IMG/VR virus record: IMGVR_UViG_3300046751_000391
Location: 1-34,617 of that record
Strand: one strand, 5' to 3'
DNA: 34,617 nt
Source of the DNA: a virus
The translations under genes were made by a program, and so were the position numbers. Under the pieces are notes generated by a model, which saw nothing but the letters and a program-made list of their open reading frames with translations, was not told the DNA's origin and searched no databases. Below, one piece after another: positions 16,353 through 24,590 of the stretch; within the stretch, counting starts at the first letter, position 1; every line of letters starts with the position of its first letter.

Positions 16353-16849
16353 GTAAGGCAGCAGAACTCGCTGCGGAAACCCCTGACTTCCAAGGCACGC
16401 ATCTGTGGGACAGGCTCTGCTGGGCCAAAGAGAACCTTGAGGGTGTGCAGTCAGACTACCGTGTAGTGTACGAGGACAGCGTTGATGAGTGCGCTAAGAT
16501 ACTGGTGCCTGACCCTAACTGGATGGCGTGTGCGCTACAGGGCGGTATCTTGCCACCTGTCGAAGTTTATTGGGAACTGGCAAAGGACGAGGCCGCAGAG
16601 GGCTTTACCAAGCACACTCGCGGCTATCTGCTGCACAACAGCAAGCCTGTTGACGCAATGACAGAAGAACAGGCGATTGAGTACCTCATTATGAAAGACG
16701 TGCCGCAGTCTGTGTGGCGCGAATGGGATGGCGGCAACAAACCGAAGATGGTGATCTGCCGCAAGGAACAGCTTCCGGCGACTAGAGAGTGGCGAAATGC
16801 TTGGAAGATATCTGAAGACCTAGCCACAAATCATCACATAGCCGCATAG
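16349..16849 (+). CDS. Tail fibre assembly chaperone-like protein A
   Basis: 166 residues. The C-terminal half (MTEEQAIEYLIMKDVPQSVW, then TREWRNAWKI) contains the pattern R-x-W/F-R-x-A-W that is common in small proteins encoded after tail fibre genes in many phages, where they are thought to help fibres fold or attach. The N-terminal half is acidic and Trp-rich (WDRLCWAKENLEGVQSDYR). It overlaps the last tip module by ATGA. Its neighbour at 16861 has the same core motif, so the two may be functionally paired. Confidence 0.55.
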   Translation: MSKAAELAAETPDFQGTHLWDRLCWAKENLEGVQSDYRVVYEDSVDECAKILVPDPNWMACALQGGILPPVEVYWELAKDEAAEGFTKHTRGYLLHNSKPVDAMTEEQAIEYLIMKDVPQSVWREWDGGNKPKMVICRKEQLPATREWRNAWKISEDLATNHHIAA

Positions 16850-16860
16850 GAGCGATCCAC

Positions 16861-17232
16861 ATGGCAACCACCTACATCGTTGATAAGGACGGTAATCAGA
16901 TTGATGCGTCCGCAGCCACAGTCCCATCAGACCGGCACTTTCGTGGTGCTTGGTCACTGTCGGGCAAAGTCATTTCTGAGGATATGGACGCAGCCCAAGC
17001 AATCTTTAAGGATAAAATACGTGAGGTACGCGCACCCCTGCTGGCAGCAGAAGATGTCGTTTTTATGAAGGCACTAGAAGCCGCCGACAGTTCTGCACAA
17101 TCCGCATCTGTGGCCAAAAAAACAGCCCTGCGTGATGCACCGGCTGCATCTGCAATTACCAACGCCTCTGACATTGCCGCGCTCAAGGCAGCTTGGGACA
17201 CGGCTGTGCTTGGCGACAGCCCATACGCATAA
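16861..17232 (+). CDS. Tail fibre assembly chaperone-like protein B
   Basis: 123 residues with DRHFRGAWSLSGKVISEDMD, AQAIFKDKIREVRAPLLAAE and DVVFMKALEAAD, the typical profile of small fibre-assembly proteins: the R-x-F-R-x-A-W start followed by helices rich in Ala/Lys/Arg. Shine-Dalgarno AGGAG at about 16848-16852 precedes ATG 16861. The stop shares a base with the next start (TAATG). The function in assembly is inferred from family context only. Confidence 0.6.
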   Translation: MATTYIVDKDGNQIDASAATVPSDRHFRGAWSLSGKVISEDMDAAQAIFKDKIREVRAPLLAAEDVVFMKALEAADSSAQSASVAKKTALRDAPAASAITNASDIAALKAAWDTAVLGDSPYA

Positions 17233-17402
17233 TGGCAAAGCCCACAGCCGCATCTGTGCAAGCACAGATCGACACTCACGAAGCTGTGTGTGCTGAGCGT
17301 TGGAAGGAAACCATCCTGCGGATCAAGCGCATCGAACACATCATGATAGGTACGGCTGGCACCACCATCGTTTTGCTTGTAGGCGTCCTGCTGGGGCAGT
17401 GA
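17232..17402 (+). CDS. Small single-TM protein, XhlA/holin-accessory-like
   Basis: 56 residues from ATG 17232 (TAATG overlap). A charged N-terminal helix (HEAVCAERWKETILRIKRIE) is followed by one C-terminal membrane helix (IMIGTAGTTIVLLVGVLLG). This is the layout of XhlA-type proteins, which are anchored in the cytoplasmic membrane and work with holins or endolysins. It is far from the lysis genes at 22863-24021, so lysis is not proven; a virion or superinfection role is also possible. Confidence 0.6.
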   Translation: MAKPTAASVQAQIDTHEAVCAERWKETILRIKRIEHIMIGTAGTTIVLLVGVLLGQ

Positions 17403-17578
17403 TCCACGCTTTTCTGCTGTTCGTGTTCCTGGACGGCAAGCTGGTTTCAAACAATCTCTATTTCTATAGCGTTGATAACTGCACTTACTTTGCTCGTGCG
17501 CTGCATAAGCAAGGTGGGCAGATCACGGCCTATTGTCTGCCTAAGCTCATAGATCCAGATAAAGTGAAGGTGTACTGA
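17399..17578 (+). CDS. Small conserved protein, unknown function
   Basis: 59 residues from GTG 17399, which overlaps the upstream TGA; a longer frame from 17300 would lie inside the TM gene. The N-terminus is hydrophobic (IHAFLLFVFLDGKLVSNNLY), followed by YSVDNCTYFARALHKQG, Cys-containing, and ends DPDKVKVY. Similar small proteins occur in marine phages. The hydrophobic start may be a signal or membrane anchor. Function unknown. Confidence 0.65.
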   Translation: MIHAFLLFVFLDGKLVSNNLYFYSVDNCTYFARALHKQGGQITAYCLPKLIDPDKVKVY

Positions 17579-18291
17579 TGCTTGATCCAGTCACCATCGG
17601 CACGGCTGTCCAAGTGGCGACCGGGGCCTTCAAGGTGCTGCAAAAAGGTTTTGCGGCGGGGCGTGAGCTAGAGCAGATGACGCAGGATCTGTCACGCTGG
17701 ATGTCTGCTGTCTCGGATGTCGATCACCTAGAGAAGAGCGCCAATAACCCCAGCCTGTTCCTCAAGCTCACCAAGGGCAAGAGCATTGAGAGCCTTGCCC
17801 TAGAAGCCTTTACGGCCAAGAAACAGCTTGAAGACCAGCGCTATCAGCTAAAGCAGATGATCCAGCTCACCAGAGGCGTAGCTGCATGGAACGAGCTGAT
17901 CGCACTGGAAGGCAGGATCAGGAAGCAACGTCAGGAGGCGATATACGCAGCTCAGCAGCGCCGGCAGAAAATCATCGAATACATTGCCTGGACCGTCGTC
18001 ATTGGCGCTGGCTTTGCTGTGCTGACAGCGTTTGTGCTTTTGCTCAAGTCGCACACGGCGCAGGCGCAAGCAGCCAATGATCTGACGGTCTGCCGCTTGG
18101 TCAAGTGTATGAAGATCGACAAGGACACCACAGCGTGCGTCTATAGGGGCGCTCACAACACACAAGAAACCATGATGTTCTCGCCGCGTGAGTTCCGGCC
18201 ACGCGAATACCTGTGCCAGTGGGACATTGACCAGCCGCCACCGCCTGACATTTACGAGACGTTAAAAGGCATCAGGGACAGCCGAAATTGA
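17578..18291 (+). CDS. Single-pass membrane protein with Cys-rich outer domain
   Basis: 237 residues. Residues 1-130 are mostly helical with coiled-coil character; a membrane helix spans about 132-157 (IIEYIAWTVVIGAGFAVLTA and on); the last 80 residues hold four cysteines (VCRLVKCMK, TACVYRG, EYLCQWD) and a Pro-rich patch (DQPPPPDI). Charges (RQKII before, KSHT after) would allow an inside-to-outside orientation with the Cys domain in the periplasm. Roles to consider are an ejection or membrane-channel component or a spanin-like lysis factor. I do not recognise a family. Confidence 0.65.
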   Translation: MLDPVTIGTAVQVATGAFKVLQKGFAAGRELEQMTQDLSRWMSAVSDVDHLEKSANNPSLFLKLTKGKSIESLALEAFTAKKQLEDQRYQLKQMIQLTRGVAAWNELIALEGRIRKQRQEAIYAAQQRRQKIIEYIAWTVVIGAGFAVLTAFVLLLKSHTAQAQAANDLTVCRLVKCMKIDKDTTACVYRGAHNTQETMMFSPREFRPREYLCQWDIDQPPPPDIYETLKGIRDSRN

Positions 18292-18740
18292 ACCGCATCA
18301 TTTTTGGCGCAGACGACTATCTAAAATCATGGGCAGCGAAGCGCATTGGCATCAACCAGTTTGGGCCAAGCGTGGCGATTGGCGTGCAGCGTGACGATCA
18401 GATCATTTGCGCCACCATTTACCATGACTTGAGAGAAGGGCAGATCGAGGCGTCAATAGCTGCATCCTCCCGGCGCTGGGCGTCCCGATCTGTCCTGCAT
18501 ACATTGTTCGCCTATCCGTTCAAACAAGTCGGGGCGCACCGGCTGCTAGTGCAGTGCAGCGAGGCCAACGCCAAGGCAATGAAGATGAACAGGCAGCTAG
18601 GCTTTACGCAAGAGGGCAGGCTGCGGCATCTGCATGGGCCAGATGATGGCATTCTGTGGGGCATGTTGAGGGATGAATGTAAATGGATAAAGGGTCAAAG
18701 TAATGGGCAAGTCAGCGCCTTCACCACCACCAGTTCCTGA
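18288..18740 (+). CDS. GNAT-family N-acetyltransferase
   Basis: 150 residues. Start is TTG 18288, overlapping the previous TGA; no ATG fits. The fold markers are DYLKSWAAKRIGINQFGPSV at the N-terminus and, near the C-terminus, VQCSEANAKAMKMNRQLGFT with QEGRLR, the typical N-x-x-A-x-x-x-N-x-x-L-G-F acetyl-CoA-binding end of GNAT enzymes. Substrate unknown; phage GNATs have been linked to modifying host proteins or DNA bases. It lies inside the tail/ejection gene run and overlaps the next gene by 38 bases. Confidence 0.82.
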   Translation: MNRIIFGADDYLKSWAAKRIGINQFGPSVAIGVQRDDQIICATIYHDLREGQIEASIAASSRRWASRSVLHTLFAYPFKQVGAHRLLVQCSEANAKAMKMNRQLGFTQEGRLRHLHGPDDGILWGMLRDECKWIKGQSNGQVSAFTTTSS

Positions 18741-19875
18741 TCCAAACGAACTGATCAACGCTCAAAGCAATGCAAATCGCATCACGCAGTTTACGCCGTA
18801 TGGCAATCTGCTGTTCGGATCTGTGGGCGATCAGGGGCAGTTTGTTCAGGGTCCAGTGCCGGACGATGGGCAGGCGGCAGCGTTCACACAGGAAACACCG
18901 TTTCAAGCACAGATGCGTGCGGCGACTGAAGGCACCGGCCTGGGGCTGGGCAATCTGGCATTCAATCGCGTCACAGGCCGACAAGTGGTTGGTCAGAACG
19001 CTGATGGCTCACCGATCTTTGCTGACGACCCTGATTTCCAGAACCCGTTTAGAACGGCCCCAACATTGGCTGGCGTGCAGCAGTCACAGGACATTGACCC
19101 GACCACTGGCCTGCCTGCGTTCCAGAGCCAGATCAGCACCAACACGCCTATGCCCACCAGCATCAACACTGAAGGTCTGACGGCCTTACAGAGCGACCCA
19201 GAGGCGTTTCGCAGTAACATTGAGCAAACACTGTTTAACCGCCAGCTAGGGCTGTTGCAGCCAGAGTTTACCCAGCAGCGTGAGGCGCTTGAACAGAACC
19301 TCGCAGATCGCGGCATCCCGATCACATCACAGGGCTACAACGATGCTGTGAACCGTCTCGAGACACAGCAAGGTGAACAACTAGGGCGTCTGGCACAGCA
19401 GGCGACACTGGCGGCAGGGCAGGAATCTGACCGGCTGGTCAACCAGGCACGTAACATCAGAGCGCAGCAGTTTGGTGAGCGTGCGGCCAGCGGTGAGTTT
19501 GGACTGGCGGCGCAGGGCCAAGGCTTTAGTCAAGCGGCTGCTAACACGCAGCTTGCCAACGCGGCACGCCAAGACACTGTGGCCAATCAACTGCTGTCAA
19601 ACCAGATCGCTAATCAAGCACGCAGTCGCCAGATTGCAGAGCGCAATGCGCTGCGCGGTCAAAACTTCAACGAACTGGCAGCACTGCTGGGTGGCCCACA
19701 AATCCAACAAGGCAGCTTCTTTGCACCTGGTGGCATTGATACGCAGGGCGCGTTTGGCGCACAGATGGCGGCGCAGCAGAACGCCTATTCACAGGCGATG
19801 CAAAATCGTTCAGCAAATCTTGGCGGACTTTTCGGATTGGCTGGCAATCTTGGCGCAGCTTACTTGTTGAGGTAG
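18703..19875 (+). CDS. Internal virion/ejection protein 1
   Basis: 390 residues. The N-terminus MGKSAPSPPPVPDPNELINA is Pro-rich; the rest is Gln/Ala/Asn-rich and mostly helical with regular coiled-coil character (QQREALEQNLADRGIPITSQ, ARNIRAQQFGERAASGEFGL), ending GLAGNLGAAYLLR. Such proteins, placed after the tail genes and before other long helical proteins, form the internal core or the ejection conduit in podoviruses. The start ATG overlaps the acetyltransferase gene, with GGGTCAAAG upstream. Confidence 0.72.
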   Translation: MGKSAPSPPPVPDPNELINAQSNANRITQFTPYGNLLFGSVGDQGQFVQGPVPDDGQAAAFTQETPFQAQMRAATEGTGLGLGNLAFNRVTGRQVVGQNADGSPIFADDPDFQNPFRTAPTLAGVQQSQDIDPTTGLPAFQSQISTNTPMPTSINTEGLTALQSDPEAFRSNIEQTLFNRQLGLLQPEFTQQREALEQNLADRGIPITSQGYNDAVNRLETQQGEQLGRLAQQATLAAGQESDRLVNQARNIRAQQFGERAASGEFGLAAQGQGFSQAAANTQLANAARQDTVANQLLSNQIANQARSRQIAERNALRGQNFNELAALLGGPQIQQGSFFAPGGIDTQGAFGAQMAAQQNAYSQAMQNRSANLGGLFGLAGNLGAAYLLR

Positions 19876-19878
19876 ACG

Positions 19879-21243
19879 ATGGCACACACACCATTCCACG
19901 GTCTGATGCAACCAGGCCAACGCCCGTCAATGCAGTTTCAGCAGCTCAATCAGGCGTATCAGTCCGATCCGCGGCGCATCCTTGGTCAAGCGCTGATGGG
20001 GCAGGGTGCGAGTTCTGCGCCGGTCAGGACGCCACTACAAGGGCTTGGCAGGCTGTCTAGCGCACTGGTGGGCGCGTATCTACAGCGCAAGGCTGGTGAT
20101 GCACAAGTCGAGCGTGAGACTGAAATGACAAATCAGATCATGGGAATGCTGGGGCCGAATGTGGCTCCAGGTGTTCGCGCTGCTGTGGCTGCCAATCCAA
20201 CAGCCGCGCAACCCGCATTGCTAGCGGCGCAGCTTGCGCCAACATCGAAATTAGCAACTCAGCAGTTAGAGGGCGCACCGGGCGCTGTAGTTGTTGGCAC
20301 TGAAACGACAGGCCCATTTGGCAATACACAGTTTACGCCTAGCAGTGTTTACAAGCCATCAAAACCAGCGGACAGCTTTAGACCTCTGAATGCCTCTGAA
20401 ATCTCTGCTTACAATATCCCAGAAGCAGATGCATCAAAGTATCAAATCAATCAAACAACAAATGAAATTGAGCAAATTGGTGGGTCTGCGCCAACTGTCA
20501 ACATCACTCAAGAAGCTCAACAAGCTGGGGAGACAGAATTTGCAAAAGGTATTGCTAAGAGCCAAGTCAAACAGCTTGAGACTTTGACAGAAAAAGCGAA
20601 CCTGTCGTCTGAAAATGAAGATGCAATAAATTCAATTCTGACCCTTTATAATCGGGTCGAAAGTGAAGGCTTGGATTTGTCTGCTTTGACCGGCCCCGGT
20701 GCAGAATTTAAACTAAACCTCAAGGAATCACTTGCAAGCATAGGCGGGTTGTTTGGGTTCAATCTGGATGAGTTGGGCATTGATGTTGATCAAATAACGG
20801 ATCAGCAATCTTTGCGTGCTGCCTTCAATAAACTCAGCTTGGAAATGACCAAAGTTCTGAAAGGTGCGATTTCTGAAAAGGAATTGGCTGTGGCTCAACG
20901 TGCGACTGCTAATTTTGGCAACACTCCAGAAGCAAACAGAATGATTCTGCTGACACAAAGGGCAGCGGCAGCAAAAGCGCGTGCGGTTGAAAATGAGGCG
21001 TTTAGGTACATTGAGGCCAACGGGAATCTTGGCAAAGGCTCATTGGATGGTGAGGAATACAATAGTTTCACCCAATACCAACGTGAGTTTGTAAACCGCG
21101 ACAAAGAGTTTGTAATCAAACAAGTCATCCCAGAAATCAATTCTCTGAGTGAGATGAAAGCGTTGGTAAAAATCGCTGGTGGTTTGAAAAATTTGTCTGA
21201 TGAAACGGTTCAACTCATGGATCAAAAATTGGGGACATTCTAA
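19879..21243 (+). CDS. Internal virion/ejection protein 2
   Basis: 454 residues, beginning MAHTPFHGLMQPGQRPSMQF and mainly helical. It contains a QQAGETEFAKGIAKSQVKQL coiled coil and a GGLFGFNLDELGID turn region, followed by SLEMTKVLKGAISEKELAVA and a long C-terminal helical domain. No catalytic motif is visible. It is the middle of three large helical proteins (18703-22862), the number and arrangement seen for ejection proteins of P22- and T7-like phages. The stop overlaps the next start by one base. Confidence 0.68.
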   Translation: MAHTPFHGLMQPGQRPSMQFQQLNQAYQSDPRRILGQALMGQGASSAPVRTPLQGLGRLSSALVGAYLQRKAGDAQVERETEMTNQIMGMLGPNVAPGVRAAVAANPTAAQPALLAAQLAPTSKLATQQLEGAPGAVVVGTETTGPFGNTQFTPSSVYKPSKPADSFRPLNASEISAYNIPEADASKYQINQTTNEIEQIGGSAPTVNITQEAQQAGETEFAKGIAKSQVKQLETLTEKANLSSENEDAINSILTLYNRVESEGLDLSALTGPGAEFKLNLKESLASIGGLFGFNLDELGIDVDQITDQQSLRAAFNKLSLEMTKVLKGAISEKELAVAQRATANFGNTPEANRMILLTQRAAAAKARAVENEAFRYIEANGNLGKGSLDGEEYNSFTQYQREFVNRDKEFVIKQVIPEINSLSEMKALVKIAGGLKNLSDETVQLMDQKLGTF

Positions 21244-22862
21244 TGAGCAAAGAAGCAAGGGATCGTCTTTCAAATGCTTTGAATGCAGCGCCAGAAACGA
21301 TGGGAAATGCGAGTGGTAGCGCGTTCACTGATTTCAGCCGCGCTGGCGCACAAGGTCTTACGTTCGGATTTGCGGACGAGATAGAGGCGGCTGTAAGGGC
21401 GGCTTTTGACAGTGGCAAAACATATGCAGAAGTGGTGAAGGATGTCAGAGGCCAAATTGACAGCTTTAGACAACGCAACCCAGCCGCTGCCTATGGCACA
21501 GAGATAGCTGGTGCAATACTGCCAACTATAGCCGCACAGTTTATTCCTGGGGTAGGTCAAGCTGCAACGGCTGGCAGAGCAACGCAACTAATGCGTTCCG
21601 CTGGCATGGGAGCCGGTAGTCAAAGGGTTGCCAGAGTTGCAGGCACAAGTGGCGCACAAAGCGCGATCTATGGCGCAGGGGCGGCTGAAGGCGGTATTGC
21701 AGAGCGTTTACCTAGTGCAGCAGCATCAGGCGCAATTGGCGCTGTTGCAGGCCCAGTGGTGGACAAGGTAGCGCCAGCGATCACGGCAGGGGCGGCTGAT
21801 CTAATAAAAAAAGGTGTAGCGCTTACACCTGGGCAGGCTGTTGGCGGCTCAAGCCTGCTTGGCACGGCATTGCAACGTGCAGAAGAACGTGCGGCTGACA
21901 CTGTGCCACTTTTGGGTGACGCAATTAGAGGCGCGTTTGACCGCGCAACGGCTGGCTTCAATCGCGCTGCGGTTACGGAAGCGCTTGCGCCACTTCAAAC
22001 AAAAGTGCCAAAAAATCTTGAAGGCAAAGAACTAATTGGCTACGGCCAGCGGCTGATAAGCAACGCTTACAACGCTACCTTGAGCAAAATGAAAATAGAA
22101 GATGTAATGCCTCTTGCATCAGAAATGGACACCATAACTAAAGATTTATCAGACGACATTGCAAAAGACGTTCAAGGCCGCGTTTCCCGCTACATTACCA
22201 AAAAATTTAAAAACGGCGGTATGTCTGGGCAAGATATCAAAAAAGCCCAAACACTTTTGCGTAAAGATATTTTGCGTTTGCGCCGTGAGGGCAGTGAAAT
22301 TGGAGCGCGTAAAGCTGATGCGCTCGAAGATATTCGCAACGTATTCAGTGCAGAGTTGCAAAAAGCAAACCCGGTTCAAGGCCCAAAACTAAACCAAATT
22401 GATGAAGCCTATGGTCAGTTTGAGATTGTGCGAAACGCAGAACTGCGCCGCAAAACCAGTGAAGGGTTTTTACCCGGTGATTTGCTGCAATCGGTGGCAA
22501 AAGGCGATGTCACAAAGAGGCAGTCAAAATTTACTGCTGGGGAAGCCCGGATGCAAAACCTTGCGCGTGAGGCTCAACAAGTAATGGGCAACAAGACGCC
22601 AGACAGCGGCACAGCGGCAAGATTGATGTCACCCACTGGTATGGGTGTAGCGTCAGCGGGCGGTGGTGCTTTATCACAAGCAGATCCTATAACCATAGGG
22701 GCGACTTTAGCCTCGCCAGCGGCATACTCCACATTTGGCGTGCCAATCGCCAGAAACGTTGTGGCTGGATCAGGTCGTGCCTTGAGGGCAGCGGTGCCGG
22801 TAGCAGCGGCAAACACGACAGAGCTTAGTCGTCAGGCTTTAGCTGATCTTTTGCGGCGATAA
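21243..22862 (+). CDS. Internal virion/ejection protein 3
   Basis: 539 residues. The N-terminal third is Gly/Ala-rich with hydrophobic stretches (AGAILPTIAAQFIPGVGQAA; GAIGAVAGPVVDKVAPAITA) able to insert in a membrane; the middle is Lys/Arg-rich and helical (KKFKNGGMSGQDIKKAQTLL); the C-terminus is again Gly/Ala-rich. This composition suits a protein ejected ahead of the DNA into the cell envelope. It ends one base before the GTG start at 22863. Confidence 0.68.
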   Translation: MSKEARDRLSNALNAAPETMGNASGSAFTDFSRAGAQGLTFGFADEIEAAVRAAFDSGKTYAEVVKDVRGQIDSFRQRNPAAAYGTEIAGAILPTIAAQFIPGVGQAATAGRATQLMRSAGMGAGSQRVARVAGTSGAQSAIYGAGAAEGGIAERLPSAAASGAIGAVAGPVVDKVAPAITAGAADLIKKGVALTPGQAVGGSSLLGTALQRAEERAADTVPLLGDAIRGAFDRATAGFNRAAVTEALAPLQTKVPKNLEGKELIGYGQRLISNAYNATLSKMKIEDVMPLASEMDTITKDLSDDIAKDVQGRVSRYITKKFKNGGMSGQDIKKAQTLLRKDILRLRREGSEIGARKADALEDIRNVFSAELQKANPVQGPKLNQIDEAYGQFEIVRNAELRRKTSEGFLPGDLLQSVAKGDVTKRQSKFTAGEARMQNLAREAQQVMGNKTPDSGTAARLMSPTGMGVASAGGGALSQADPITIGATLASPAAYSTFGVPIARNVVAGSGRALRAAVPVAAANTTELSRQALADLLRR

Positions 22863-23183
22863 GTGGCCCAGAAAAAGCTGGAGAGGTCGAGCGAGTTTGA
22901 GCGCTACGATCTTGACAATGATGGCGTGGTCACTGACGCAGAAATTGAACGCGCCCGTGAAATCCGTGAGACAGAAGACAAGAGCCGCAAGCACCTGGCA
23001 CAGCTACGCCTAGCTAGGTTCGCACTGATGGGCATGGGCGTTTACACTATTTTGCTGTTCATGCCGTTCATTCCAGACGCACGCATCAAACTACTAAGTG
23101 AGGTCAGCCCACTGCTCTACATCAGCTTGTCTGGTGTGGTGGGTGCCTACATGGGCTTCACGCAAATGGGGGATAAGAAATGA
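22863..23183 (+). CDS. EF-hand membrane protein next to holin
   Basis: 106 residues, start GTG 22863 directly after the previous stop; the upstream Shine-Dalgarno is weak. Residues 16-27 form a complete EF-hand loop (DLDNDGVVTDAE: Asp16, Asp18, Asp20, Gly21, Glu27). Two membrane helices follow (FALMGMGVYTILLFMPFIPD and LLYISLSGVVGAYMGFTQMG). It overlaps the 3-TM holin gene by 4 bases (ATGA at 23180). Membrane topology plus location in the lysis cassette suggest a holin, antiholin or calcium-responsive regulator. No biochemical role is shown. Confidence 0.8.
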   Translation: MAQKKLERSSEFERYDLDNDGVVTDAEIERAREIRETEDKSRKHLAQLRLARFALMGMGVYTILLFMPFIPDARIKLLSEVSPLLYISLSGVVGAYMGFTQMGDKK

Positions 23184-23575
23184 TCCAGGCATTGATAGGG
23201 CCGGTCACCGGCTTGCTGGATAAGTTCATTGAGGACAAAGACCAGAAAGCGAAGCTGGCGCATGAAGTCGCCACGATGGCACAGAACCACGCTCAAGAGT
23301 TGGCCAAGGGCCAGCTTGAAATCAACAAGGCTGAAGCACAGCACCGCAGCATCTTTGTGGCCGGGTGGCGTCCTTTCGTGGGTTGGACGTGCGGCATCGC
23401 CTTGGCTTGGCATTTCGTGCTGGCACCGCTGACCATGTTTGTTTGCGCCTACATCGGCGTCACGATCCCGGATCTGCCCACCTTTGATATGTCGTCATTG
23501 CTTACCGTTCTAATGGGCATGCTGGGCCTTGGTGGACTACGCACGTTTGAAAAGGCCAAGGGCATCGCGAAATGA
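23180..23575 (+). CDS. Holin, 3-TM gene-transfer-agent type
   Basis: 131 residues. A charged amphipathic N-terminal helix region (DKFIEDKDQKAKLAHEVATM; QAQ-rich) is followed by RSIFVAGWRPFVGWTCGIAL and AWHFVLAPLTMFVCAYIGV, then a last helix (LLTVLMGMLGLGGLRTFEKA). The AGWRPFVGW block is typical of the 3-TM holin family first described in gene transfer agents. It would open the cytoplasmic membrane for the lysozyme encoded next (ATGA overlap at 23572). Confidence 0.88.
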   Translation: MIQALIGPVTGLLDKFIEDKDQKAKLAHEVATMAQNHAQELAKGQLEINKAEAQHRSIFVAGWRPFVGWTCGIALAWHFVLAPLTMFVCAYIGVTIPDLPTFDMSSLLTVLMGMLGLGGLRTFEKAKGIAK

Positions 23576-24021
23576 ACAAAGATAAACTGCGCGAAGAACT
23601 TGCAGAAGATGAAGGGTGCAAGTTTGAAATCTATCTTGACCACCTTGGTTTGCCTACATTTGGCATTGGCCATTTAGTCAAAGAAGACGACCCAGAACAT
23701 GGCCAGCCGGTTGGCACACCTGTTGAAGATGAGCGAGTGCGTCAGGTTTTTGCCCTTGACCTTGCTGTCACCATTGAAGACTGCCGCGCATTGTATGACA
23801 ACTTTGATGAACTGCCAGAGGACTGCCAATTGATCATCGCAAATATGATGTTCAACATGGGTCGGCCACGCCTTTCAAAATTCGTTGGCATGAAGCGCGA
23901 GGTTGATGCACGCCGGTTTGACGCAGCGGCTGACGAGATGGTCGATTCGCGTTGGCATGATCAGGTGCCAAATCGGGCGAAAAGGTTGGTCAAGCGCATG
24001 AGGGCATTGGCGCATGGCTAG
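23572..24021 (+). CDS. Endolysin, T4-type lysozyme (GH24)
   Basis: 149 residues. The catalytic triad of T4 lysozyme is visible: Glu14 in LAEDEGC, Asp23 in EIYLDHLG and Thr29 in LPTFGIGHL, with the same spacing (9 and 6) as Glu11/Asp20/Thr26. It cleaves the MurNAc-GlcNAc bond of peptidoglycan. There is no signal peptide or SAR helix, so release depends on the holin encoded upstream. The gene overlaps both neighbours. Confidence 0.95.
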   Translation: MNKDKLREELAEDEGCKFEIYLDHLGLPTFGIGHLVKEDDPEHGQPVGTPVEDERVRQVFALDLAVTIEDCRALYDNFDELPEDCQLIIANMMFNMGRPRLSKFVGMKREVDARRFDAAADEMVDSRWHDQVPNRAKRLVKRMRALAHG

Positions 24022-24271
24022 GAAAGCGCCAGCCAAGGGCAAGGCCAAGGTCAAGGTCACTGCCACCGGCAAGCGGGTCAGCTATGGCCAAGCTGGCAAG
24101 GCGAAGGGTGGTGGCCCACGGGTGCGCCCTGGCACATCGAAGGGCGACAGCTATTGCGCCCGGTCAGCCGGTCAAATGAAGAAACATCCGAAAGCAGCAA
24201 AGAATCCTAATAGTCCGCTGAGGCTATCGCGCAAGCGCTGGAAATGCGCTGGCAAAAAATCACGCCGTTAA
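24014..24271 (+). CDS. Small very basic protein 1
   Basis: 85 residues, overlapping the end of the lysozyme gene. Rich in Lys/Arg/Gly. The N-terminal third is a Lys-Ala tail (MARKAPAKGKAKVKVTATGK); the rest holds a conserved-looking block RVRPGTSKGDSYCARSAGQM and SPLRLSRKRWKCAGKKSRR, with two cysteines. Proteins with the G-D-x-Y-C-A-R-S pattern occur in marine phages, without known function. Likely to bind nucleic acid or be packaged with DNA (inference from charge). Confidence 0.75.
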   Translation: MARKAPAKGKAKVKVTATGKRVSYGQAGKAKGGGPRVRPGTSKGDSYCARSAGQMKKHPKAAKNPNSPLRLSRKRWKCAGKKSRR

Positions 24272-24284
24272 AAGGAGAAATGCA

Positions 24285-24410
24285 ATGCCAATGGGTAAAG
24301 GAACTTACGGTAGCAAGGTTGGCCGTCCGAAGAAAAAGAAGCCGATGAAAGTTGCGGCTAAGAAAAAAATAGGTGGCCGCATGGGTGGTCGAAGCCTACG
24401 CAGGGTGTAG
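24285..24410 (+). CDS. Small very basic protein 2 (41 residues)
   Basis: ATG 24285 with a good Shine-Dalgarno (AAAGGAG at 24271-24277) and stop TAG at 24408. The 41 residues start MPMGKGTYGSKVGRPKKKKP and are almost half Lys/Arg/Gly, with an AT-hook-like GRPKKKK. Too short for standard gene callers but clearly placed in the operon between two similar basic proteins. Three bases after its stop the next gene starts. Confidence 0.75.
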   Translation: MPMGKGTYGSKVGRPKKKKPMKVAAKKKIGGRMGGRSLRRV

Positions 24411-24413
24411 GTC

Positions 24414-24590
24414 ATGGCACCGCGCAAAAAATCGTCCGGTCCAAAGCCAACCAACCCGAAGCTGTACTCAAACGTAAAGGCTGCTGCCAAGCGCAAGTTT
24501 GATGTTTATCCGTCTGCTTATGCCAATGCTTGGCTGGTGCGTGAGTACAAAAAGCGAGGTGGCAAATACAGCGGGAAAAAACCGTCATGA
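24414..24590 (+). CDS. Small basic protein 3 (58 residues)
   Basis: ATG 24414 to TGA 24588-24590. The core FDVYPSAYANAWLVREYKKR is a pattern I recognise from short proteins of cyanophages and other marine phages; function unknown. It ends in an ATGA overlap with the next gene. N- and C-terminal tails are Lys-rich. Confidence 0.8.
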   Translation: MAPRKKSSGPKPTNPKLYSNVKAAAKRKFDVYPSAYANAWLVREYKKRGGKYSGKKPS

